From the NCBI GenBank assembly GCA_934647165.1, contig CAKUFA010000014.1, positions 1 through 54,139 on the forward strand: a stretch of 54,139 nt of DNA, in the 5' to 3' direction. This document shows positions 48,299 through 54,139 of the stretch, one piece after another. The stretch's first letter is position 1. The number at the start of each line of letters is the position of its first letter. The position numbers and the translations under genes are program-made. The notes below the pieces were generated by a model, which was not told the DNA's origin, ran no database searches, and worked only from the letters and a program-made list of their open reading frames with translations. This stretch comes from an uncultured Clostridia bacterium (GTDB taxonomy: Bacteria; Bacillota; Clostridia; Christensenellales; Aristaeellaceae).

Positions 48299-49444
48299 TC
48301 ACTTCAGCTTTGCAAAAATCATGCGTCCTGCGCTGGTTTGAAGGGCCGTGGTCACCGTGACAGGCAGCGTTTCATTCAGGTGCGCTCCGCCGCCCTCCAC
48401 CACAATCATGGTGCCGTCATCCAGATAGGCCACGCCCTGGCCGGGTTCCTTGCCGGCCTTTACCAGCTGCACCGTCATTTCCTCGCCCGGAAGCACCGCA
48501 GGCTTCAGCGCACCGGCCAGCTCGTTCAGGTTCAGCACGCCAACGCCCGCCACCGAGGCAACCTTGTTCAGGTTATAGTCTCCGGTCATCACCACGCCAT
48601 GCAGCTGTTTAGCAAGGCGCAGGAGCTTCACATCCACCTCGTCCGTATCCGGATAGTCCGTGTCATCCACGCGCAGCGTCACACGGGGTTCAGCCTGCAA
48701 TTTTTGCAGAATATCCAGCCCCCTGCGACCCCGGGCGCGGCGCAGCGGATCCGTTGCATCGGCAATGTGGCGCAGCTCATCCAGCACAAATTGCGGCGCC
48801 ACCAATTCGCCTTCCACAAAACCCGTGCGGCACACATCCAAAATGCGCCCGTCAATGAGCACTGAAGTATCCAGCATTTTGGGAAGCGCGCTGACCTCCT
48901 GCGCATCTTTTGCCGCATGGCGGCGGCGGAAGCGATGTTCCTTTTCTTCACCCTCGCGGCTGGTAAACAGCGCAATCACATCCCGCCCCCTTTTCCAGCC
49001 GATCGACCAGCCCAGCGCCCCCAGCGTCACATACAGGATTGCCGAAAACGCGGTTGTGAACATGCTTGCTCCCAAAAAGCTTACCAGTTGGGAAAGCAGC
49101 GCCGCGATCACCAGTCCGATCACCAGTCCGATCAGGCAACCCATCATTTGGCTCACGGGCATTTTATCCAGGCGCTGCTCAATGGCGCTGCCCATTTCCG
49201 CACAAAGGGCAATGATGGGGTTGCTGAGAAAGAAGAAAATAAGTCCGAAAAGAATGCATACAGAAGAATAAGCAATGAGCAGCACCCCGGCAGGCAGTGC
49301 TTCCCCGGGATGATTGAAAACATACAGCTGAAATGCAAGCGCGGTGAGCGCCGCGCCAACGCCTGCGCCGAGCACCGTGATCAGCGCGCGCATCAGCCGT
49401 TGAACAACCTTGGATTTCATAAAGGTGAACAACATCCTTTCCAT
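48299..49444 (-). CDS. yacL: PIN/TRAM-domain membrane protein, YacL-like
   Basis: About 381 residues. ATG at 49444 has AGGA 5 bases upstream; ATG at 49420 (MKSKVVQRLMRALITVL) is equally plausible by protein comparison. The open frame to 49630 runs into repeat element 4 and should not be used. Four membrane segments are followed by a PIN nuclease domain (LDTSVLIDGRILDVC, LDELRHIADATDPLRRARGRRGLDILQ, VMTGDYNLNKVA) and a C-terminal TRAM domain (GQGVAYLDDGTMIVVEGG). In B. subtilis yacL lies next to radA-disA; here it follows radA directly. Confidence 0.9.
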   Translation of the reverse strand: MERMLFTFMKSKVVQRLMRALITVLGAGVGAALTALAFQLYVFNHPGEALPAGVLLIAYSSVCILFGLIFFFLSNPIIALCAEMGSAIEQRLDKMPVSQMMGCLIGLVIGLVIAALLSQLVSFLGASMFTTAFSAILYVTLGALGWSIGWKRGRDVIALFTSREGEEKEHRFRRRHAAKDAQEVSALPKMLDTSVLIDGRILDVCRTGFVEGELVAPQFVLDELRHIADATDPLRRARGRRGLDILQKLQAEPRVTLRVDDTDYPDTDEVDVKLLRLAKQLHGVVMTGDYNLNKVASVAGVGVLNLNELAGALKPAVLPGEEMTVQLVKAGKEPGQGVAYLDDGTMIVVEGGGAHLNETLPVTVTTALQTSAGRMIFAKLK

Positions 49445-49467
49445 TACCATCCTGATCGATGGCGCTT
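49442..49467 (+). repeat. Left hairpin copy flanking element 4
   Basis: A 26-bp segment (CCATC-ctgatc-GATGG core) matching 49674-49699 with two mismatches. It overlaps the likely ribosome site and ATG of the yacL-like gene on the other strand. Confidence 0.8.
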
Positions 49468-49673
49468 CAGCGTGTCGACAAAGTGGCTTTGCCTCTTTGT
49501 CGAATTTCCATTTTTCACTGTCGGCAAAGCTGACGGCCGTGAAAAAACGGAAGGAATGGTTTCGGCTTTGACCAAAACCGACCCGTGTGACCGCTATAGC
49601 CGGTCGATACGAATCCAGACGGAGGGTCATGATGCCCCTCCGTCACCTCCCCATAAGGTTTGTCGACAGTCTG
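49468..49673 (+). mobile_element. MITE-like structured element, copy 4 (divergent)
   Basis: A 206-bp copy starting CAGCGTGTCGACAAAG and ending TTTGTCGACAGTCTG, so both inverted repeats are intact. The interior has drifted most: several hairpin arms carry mismatches (for example GACCGCTATAGCCGGTC). It lies between two minus-strand genes (radA and yacL-like), in antisense to them, unlike the other copies. Confidence 0.85.
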
Positions 49674-49699
49674 CATCGCCATCCTGATCGATGGCGCTT
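49674..49699 (+). repeat. Right hairpin copy flanking element 4
   Basis: CGCCATC-ctgatc-GATGGCG is a perfect 7-bp stem, followed on the plus strand by TTGTTGATTTT. No plus-strand gene would use it as a terminator, so the shared feature of the sites is the hairpin rather than active termination. Confidence 0.75.
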
Positions 49700-49743
49700 T
49701 GTTGATTTTATCACAGGAACATGAACTGCCTATGACGAGCCTT

Positions 49744-51117
49744 TCAAAAAAGCACACTGAGCGCCTGCATCACCGTGTCCACACCGATGAGCTTCACGCC
49801 CTCCGGCGCATCAAGGCGCTTTTGGTTTTCCCGCGGCAGCACAATGGTGGTGAACCCCAGCCGCACACACTCGCTGATGCGCCGCTCGCACTGGGGAATG
49901 GCGCGCACCTCCCCGGCAAGCCCCACTTCGCCCATCACCGCCAGCTGCTGGCCAACCGCTTCATCCCGCAGCGATGAGGCCACCGCCACGCATAGCGACA
50001 AATCTGCCGCAGGTTCGCTCAGTTCCAGCCCGCCTGCCACATTGATGTATACATCCTGGTTGGAGGTGCGCTGGTTGCAGCGTTTTTCCAGCACAGCCAG
50101 CAGCAGTGCCACACGCCCGCTGTCCGCACCGCCGACGGTTCGCCGCGGTGTTCCGTAATAGCTGGGCGCAGCCAGCGCCTGCACATCGCACAGCAGTGGG
50201 CGGGAGCCTTCCATGCCGCAGAACACCACCGACCCGGAGGCGCCTTTGGCGCGATGGCTCAGCAGCTGCTCGCTTGGGTTTTGCACCACCTGCATGCCCT
50301 GCTGGGTCATTTGGAAAACCCCTAGCTCGTTCACTGAACCAAAGCGGTTCTTCACCGCGCGCAAAAGCCTGTATTCCTGCTGGCGGTCGCCCTCAAAGTA
50401 GAGCACCACGTCCACCATGTGCTCCAGCATTCTGGGGCCAGCAATGGCGCCTTCCTTCGTCACATGCCCCACCAGGAAGATGGCGGTGCCCGTTTCCTTA
50501 CAAAGGCGCATGAGCAGGCTTGTGCATTCCCGAATCTGGCTGACGCTGCCCGGGGCAGAGGCCATTTCCGGCCGATACATGGTCTGGATGGAGTCCACCA
50601 CCGCCACGTCCGGGGCAAGCTGCAGCAGTTTTTCTTCCACGCCGTCCAGCGCGTTTTCCGCAAGCACATAAAGGTTGGGCACGTCGATGCCAAGCCGGCG
50701 GGCGCGCAGCTTAATCTGCTTGGCCGATTCCTCGCCGGAAATATACAGCACTTTTTTGCCGCCCTGGCAGAGATTGGCGCACACCTGCAGCAGCAGCGTA
50801 GATTTGCCGATGCCCGGGTCGCCGCCGATGAGCATCAGCCCGCCTTCCACAATGCCGCCGCCCAGCACCCTGTCCAGCTCGGAAATGCCTGTAGAAGTGC
50901 GTGCCACCGCATCCTCGGGAATATCCTTCAGGAGCATGGCCGTGGCTCCGGTGCCCAGGCGCTGCTTGGCCGCTTTGGGCGGCGCAGCCTTCATGGCGGG
51001 AGCTGCCACCGTTTCCTCCATGGTGTTCCATGCGCCGCAGCCCGGGCAGCGACCCACCCAGCGGGTGGTTTCAAAGCCGCAGGAGGTGCAGGCAAACAGC
51101 GTCTTTTCCTTGGGCAT
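49744..51117 (-). CDS. radA: DNA repair protein RadA (Sms)
   Basis: 457 residues, normal length. A C4 zinc finger (Cys10, 13, 24, 27), Walker A GGDPGIGKST (98-107), Walker B near VAVVDSIQT, the RadA-specific KNRFG motif, and a C-terminal Lon-like domain (SLCVAVASSLRDEAVG, GEVGLAGEVRAIPQ). RadA is a branch-migration helicase in recombination. It stands directly before the yacL-like gene on the same strand. disA, which often follows radA, is missing here. Confidence 0.97.
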   Translation of the reverse strand: MPKEKTLFACTSCGFETTRWVGRCPGCGAWNTMEETVAAPAMKAAPPKAAKQRLGTGATAMLLKDIPEDAVARTSTGISELDRVLGGGIVEGGLMLIGGDPGIGKSTLLLQVCANLCQGGKKVLYISGEESAKQIKLRARRLGIDVPNLYVLAENALDGVEEKLLQLAPDVAVVDSIQTMYRPEMASAPGSVSQIRECTSLLMRLCKETGTAIFLVGHVTKEGAIAGPRMLEHMVDVVLYFEGDRQQEYRLLRAVKNRFGSVNELGVFQMTQQGMQVVQNPSEQLLSHRAKGASGSVVFCGMEGSRPLLCDVQALAAPSYYGTPRRTVGGADSGRVALLLAVLEKRCNQRTSNQDVYINVAGGLELSEPAADLSLCVAVASSLRDEAVGQQLAVMGEVGLAGEVRAIPQCERRISECVRLGFTTIVLPRENQKRLDAPEGVKLIGVDTVMQALSVLF

Positions 51118-51152
51118 GGGCTTTCCTTCCTTCCGAGTGATGGATACTATTT

Positions 51153-51158
51153 AGTATA
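51153..51158 (-). promoter_or_regulatory. Extended -10 of the radA promoter
   Basis: On the minus strand TGATATACT (hexamer 51158-51153); no good -35. It is about 36 bp before the ATG. Confidence 0.45.
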
Positions 51159-51222
51159 TCATATTTCTCCGCCCGGGAAAAGTAAAAAATCCACGCCTCC
51201 ACGCAAAGCCGGTCATCGCTTT

Positions 51223-51251
51223 TTGACAAGCAGGCTGAAAATCGTTATAAT
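51223..51251 (+). promoter_or_regulatory. Promoter of the 51315-53896 operon
   Basis: TTGACA (51223-51228), a 17-bp spacer and TATAAT (51246-51251); perfect consensus. Confidence 0.9.
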
Positions 51252-51314
51252 AAGACGGATACCGGCGGAAAAAATCCGCCTTCTTGTGAGCGACACAAAG
51301 GAGGAACACCCAGC

Positions 51315-52253
51315 TTGAAAAACGTTGTGCGAATCATCGCGCTTGCCTTGGCGCTTGTGCTGCTGGCGCTGCTGGTGCCCAGCATGACGCCCCTTGCCAT
51401 CGGCGAAGGGCTTGAAGGATATCCGGTTTACATGCCGATTACGTTGAACGCGCAGGAGGTCACGCCCCTGCCCTATAGCCAAAAGGCTCCCAAACCCATT
51501 GCCTCTGCCTATTTGCCGGAGAAAGCAGGCTACCTGGACGACACCCTCTCGGTGCGGGTGGAAACCATGCGCGCCTATGACACCACCATCATGCTGGTGT
51601 GGGTGCAGCTTGCCGATGCAAGCCAGCTCCGCACGGAGCTGTGCAAGCCTTACCCCTCCAAGTCCACTGCCCGGGCGGACGCCCTGTCCAAGCGTGTGAA
51701 CGCCGTGCTGGCCATCAACGGCGACTATTTTGTCTACCACAGCCAAGGCTATATTGTGCGCAACGGCAAAGTGCTGCGCGAGCGCTATAATGACAGCTAC
51801 GACACCCTGCTCATTGACGATCAGGGGGATTTCACCATCATTCAGGGACTGACAAAGGAAAAGATCGAAGCGTTTGAAGGCAACATCGCGCAGGCCATGA
51901 CCTTTGGCCCCGGCCTTGTGGTGGATGGCAAAATGGCCACCAGCTTTCCATTGAAAAACTCCTCACCCCAAAAGGAAACCCAACGCATCGCCATTGCGCA
52001 AATGGATCATCTGTCCTACCTGATTGTTGCCACGGAGGGACCGGAAAACAAAGGCTCCACAGGGCTAACCATGGCGGAGTTCGCCCAACTGCTCTTTGAC
52101 CTTGGCGCTAAAAACGCCTACAACCTGGATGGCGGCTCCTCCTCCAGCGTGGTGCTGAACAACAAGAAAATCAACGCCCTGTCCACAGGCAAAATCCGCG
52201 CCATTGGCGATATCCTGTATTTTGTGACCCTGCAGGAGGAAAACGCGAAATGA
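51315..52253 (+). CDS. Secreted or membrane-anchored phosphodiester glycosidase family protein (NAGPA domain)
   Basis: 312 residues from a TTG at 51315 behind AAAGGAGG. An N-terminal hydrophobic segment (IIALALALVLLALLVPS) acts as signal or anchor. The NAGPA domain (PF09992) shows AINGDYFVYHSQGYIVRNGK, the arginine near QRIAIAQ, and NLDGGSSSSVVLN. It is a paralog of the protein at 9561-10484 but lacks its extended middle region. It overlaps the next gene by four bases. Confidence 0.87.
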   Translation: MKNVVRIIALALALVLLALLVPSMTPLAIGEGLEGYPVYMPITLNAQEVTPLPYSQKAPKPIASAYLPEKAGYLDDTLSVRVETMRAYDTTIMLVWVQLADASQLRTELCKPYPSKSTARADALSKRVNAVLAINGDYFVYHSQGYIVRNGKVLRERYNDSYDTLLIDDQGDFTIIQGLTKEKIEAFEGNIAQAMTFGPGLVVDGKMATSFPLKNSSPQKETQRIAIAQMDHLSYLIVATEGPENKGSTGLTMAEFAQLLFDLGAKNAYNLDGGSSSSVVLNNKKINALSTGKIRAIGDILYFVTLQEENAK

Positions 52254-53176
52254 ATGAAACCATGATCATCCTGACCCTGGGGCCGCTGACGTTAACCTAC
52301 TACAGTGCGCTGCTGGCGCTAAGCGCGGCGCTCGGATGCGCCGCAACGGTGATTGCCGGCAAAAAGCGTCTTGGCACCAGTGCCAGTCTGTCCCTGTGCC
52401 TGTCCGTGCTGCTGGGTGCGGTGCTCGGTGCGCGGCTGGTGTACAGCATCACCATGTTGGACTCCATCTTGGTGGACTTTGGCGGACTGAGCTTCATTCC
52501 CCGGCTGTGGGAAGGCGGTTTCACCCTTTATGGAGCCATTCTTGGCGGACTGATTGCCGCCGCCATCTATTGCAAAGTGACAAAGCACAAGCTTACGCAG
52601 GCGTTGGACTCACTTGCCCCCGGTGCGGCGCTGACGCTGTGTCTCGTCCGTGCGGCGGAATATTTCACAAGCCAAGGCCTGGGCGACTATATTGAGGAAG
52701 AAGTGTGGCAGCGTTTCCCCTTCGCTGTGGAGGGAGTAAGCGGCGCCTGGCAGATGCCCGTGTTCCTCTATGAGGCCGTGGCGGCGGCAATCATTTTCTT
52801 CGTAGTTCTTCGGGTTTTGCGCCATGGACGCGACGGCCGTGCCTGCGAAGTGTTCCTGATTCTCGTAAGCGTAACGCAGATTCTGCTGGAATCCTGGCGG
52901 GAGGATGAATTCATCCGCTTTGGTTTTGTGCGCTGGAACCAGCTGGCAGCGGCCATTACGCTGGGCGTTTTGCTGTTCCTGAGCCTGCGCCGCATGGTCA
53001 AAGCCCATGGCTGGACAGCTTGGCAGATTGCACGCATTGTGCTGTTTGTACTGTGCATTGCCATGGTCATTCTCATTGAATTTGCACTGGACAAGTCGCC
53101 CATTGACAACACGCTCTTGTATGCCGTGATGGCGCTGACGCTGTGTGTGATGGGTTTTGTGATGCTGAAGGAATAA
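52250..53176 (+). CDS. Lgt-like (prolipoprotein diacylglyceryl transferase family) membrane protein
   Basis: 308 residues with about seven to nine membrane segments. LWEGGFTLYGAILGGLIAA corresponds to the GGLSFYGGLIGG region of Lgt. The Lgt signature that normally reads GRxxNFxNxExxG is here LVRAAEYFTSQGLGDY: Arg134 is kept, but the conserved Asn and Glu positions are changed. It may be a diverged Lgt, or a related protein with another job. It overlaps the phosphodiester glycosidase gene by four bases and precedes araD by 12. Confidence 0.75.
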   Translation: MNETMIILTLGPLTLTYYSALLALSAALGCAATVIAGKKRLGTSASLSLCLSVLLGAVLGARLVYSITMLDSILVDFGGLSFIPRLWEGGFTLYGAILGGLIAAAIYCKVTKHKLTQALDSLAPGAALTLCLVRAAEYFTSQGLGDYIEEEVWQRFPFAVEGVSGAWQMPVFLYEAVAAAIIFFVVLRVLRHGRDGRACEVFLILVSVTQILLESWREDEFIRFGFVRWNQLAAAITLGVLLFLSLRRMVKAHGWTAWQIARIVLFVLCIAMVILIEFALDKSPIDNTLLYAVMALTLCVMGFVMLKE

Positions 53177-53188
53177 GGAGGCTTCGCC

Positions 53189-53896
53189 ATGCTGGAGGAT
53201 CTCAAGCAACAGGTATATGAAGCAAACATGCTGCTGCCTGCCTATCACCTGGTAACATTCACGTGGGGCAATGTGTCCGGTGTTGACCGGGAAAAGGGGC
53301 TATTTGTCATCAAGCCCAGCGGCGTGCCCTATGAAACGCTGACTGCTGAGGACATGGTGGTGGTCTCCATCGCCGACGGCAGCAAGGTGGAAGGACGGCT
53401 AAACCCTTCTTCCGACACAGCAACCCATGCTGAGCTGTATCGCCGCTTTCCAACGGTGGGCGGCATTGTGCACACCCATTCCCGCTGGGCAACGGTGTGG
53501 GCGCAGGCCGGGCGGGATATTCCCGCTTACGGCACCACCCATGCAGACTATATCTACGGCAGCGTGCCCTGTGCTCGCAACCTGACGCGCGAAGAAGTGG
53601 AGCGCGCCTACGAGCTGGAAACAGGCCGGGTGATCGCCCAATGCTTTGAGGAGCGCGGACTGGATCCCCTGCATGTGCCCTGCGTACTGGCACGGCATCA
53701 CGGACCCTTCGCCTGGGGAAAGAATGCGATGGAAGCCGTGCACAACGCCGCCGTGCTGGAGGAAGTGGCCATGATGGCCTGGCATACCGAAACCATCGCC
53801 ACGGAACCGGTCACCCTCCTGCCGGACTATGTGCGCGACAAGCACTTCCTGCGCAAGCATGGCCCTAACGCCTATTACGGGCAGCAGGAAAAGTAA
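53189..53896 (+). CDS. araD: L-ribulose-5-phosphate 4-epimerase
   Basis: 235 residues behind AAGGAGG. Class II aldolase fold. The residues known in E. coli AraD fall at identical numbers: Asp76, His95, His97 and His171 for zinc, Asp120 and Tyr229 for catalysis. Motifs include PSSDTATHAELYRRFPTVGG, THSRWATVWAQAGRDIPAYG and KHGPNAYYGQ. It converts L-ribulose 5-phosphate to D-xylulose 5-phosphate, or an analogous step for ascorbate/lyxose. It is the third gene of an operon otherwise concerned with the envelope; no araA/araB is in the window. Confidence 0.94.
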   Translation: MLEDLKQQVYEANMLLPAYHLVTFTWGNVSGVDREKGLFVIKPSGVPYETLTAEDMVVVSIADGSKVEGRLNPSSDTATHAELYRRFPTVGGIVHTHSRWATVWAQAGRDIPAYGTTHADYIYGSVPCARNLTREEVERAYELETGRVIAQCFEERGLDPLHVPCVLARHHGPFAWGKNAMEAVHNAAVLEEVAMMAWHTETIATEPVTLLPDYVRDKHFLRKHGPNAYYGQQEK

Positions 53897-53946
53897 TTGC
53901 ACCTTGTCATGGTTCCCTGCAGCTGCACCGCGTTTGCCGCACAAAA

Positions 53947-53977
53947 AGGCCGCCCTTCCTGCCTGGAAGAGCGGCCT
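53947..53977 (+). repeat. Left hairpin copy flanking element 5
   Basis: AGGCCGC...GCGGCCT with an inner CTTCC/GGAAG stem, after the araD stop, followed directly by CAGCGT. The matching right copy would lie beyond the window. Confidence 0.8.
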
Positions 53978-54139
53978 CAGCGTGTGTCGACAAAGTGGCT
54001 TTGCCCCTTTGCCGAGTTTGCATTTTTCATTGTCAGCGAAGCTGACGGCCGTGAAAAATGGAAGGAATGGTTTCGCCTTTGGCCGAAACCACCCCGCCCG
54101 ACCGGCATAGCCGGTCGATACGAATCCAGTCAGAGGGGC
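53978..54139 (+). mobile_element. MITE-like structured element, copy 5, cut by the window edge
   Basis: 162 bp of the element are visible, starting CAGCGTGTGTCGACAAAG (two extra bases in the left repeat) and matching copies 1 and 3 almost base for base up to the edge. Confidence 0.88.

Noticed and set aside
1..54139. CRISPR arrays, integrases, prophage or conjugative genes, tRNA and rRNA genes
   Set aside because: No regularly spaced repeats, recombinase-like proteins or RNA gene sequences were found. The dispersed 205-bp repeats are too far apart and too large for a CRISPR. The TraX-like gene is alone and does not indicate a conjugative element.

Overview
The window looks like chromosome of a fairly GC-rich (judged by eye), endospore-forming type member of the Clostridia/Firmicutes, probably an uncultured gut lineage. 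Reasons: strong AGGAGG ribosome sites, sigma-A promoters with 16-18 bp spacers, a leucine-type T-box, NrdR, RqcH, DUF4364, a GerMN-domain protein, an Lsa-like ABC-F protein with an attenuator leader, and many secreted proteins with Gram-positive signal peptides. No phage, conjugative element, CRISPR array, tRNA or rRNA was seen. Several gene sets that sit near oriC in Bacillus subtilis are gathered here (rpsF-ssb-rpsR, rsmG with noc, ybaB-recR, radA with a yacL-like PIN/TRAM gene), so the window may be origin-proximal.

Layout. 1-5.1 kb: three minus-strand secreted proteins, one a giant B-repeat adhesin-like protein running off the left edge. 5.4-8.4 kb: a TraX-like and an HdeD-like membrane protein, then the rpsF-ssb-rpsR operon. 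8.5-10.5 kb: PLP aldolase and a secreted phosphodiester glycosidase. 10.6-16 kb: attenuator-controlled ABC-F, a MATE exporter, an HPr-like protein, DUF4364 and an amidohydrolase. 16.1-17.6 kb: ECF sigma factor with its membrane partner. 17.6-20.4 kb: a T-box controlling leuB and a MatC-like carrier. 20.9-26.5 kb: GerMN protein, rqcH, dinB with a zinc-ribbon gene, galM. 26.6-32.5 kb: a minus-strand block with noc, a methyltransferase, rsmG, two DUF218 proteins around radC, and an iron alcohol dehydrogenase. 32.7-38.6 kb: pth2, nitroreductase, rmuC, recR, ybaB, DUF4097, nrdR and the DUF368 undecaprenyl-phosphate translocase. 38.9-48.2 kb: GH42 beta-galactosidase, acetyltransferases, secreted proteins, an M28 peptidase and a second MATE exporter. 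48.3-53.9 kb: yacL-like gene, radA, a second phosphodiester glycosidase, an Lgt-like protein and araD.

The most unusual feature is a family of about 205-bp non-coding elements, four complete copies and one cut by the right edge, all in the same orientation. Each has imperfect terminal inverted repeats (CAGnnTGTCGACAAA) and about five internal hairpins. Each complete copy is flanked on both sides by a copy of a locus-specific hairpin, usually the transcription terminator of the upstream gene, with the T-tract kept only after the right-hand copy. It looks like a MITE-like element that inserts at the foot of a hairpin and duplicates the entire hairpin (26-38 bp), so that termination survives and the element becomes part of the upstream gene's 3' UTR.

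Other regulatory signals worth attention: three perfect, same-strand DnaA boxes abutting the -10 of nrdR; a perfect WalR-type direct repeat upstream of an SH3-domain wall protein; and a long-range terminator in the ABC-F leader that would trap a leader-ORF Shine-Dalgarno. All assignments come from reading the sequence; no database search was possible.
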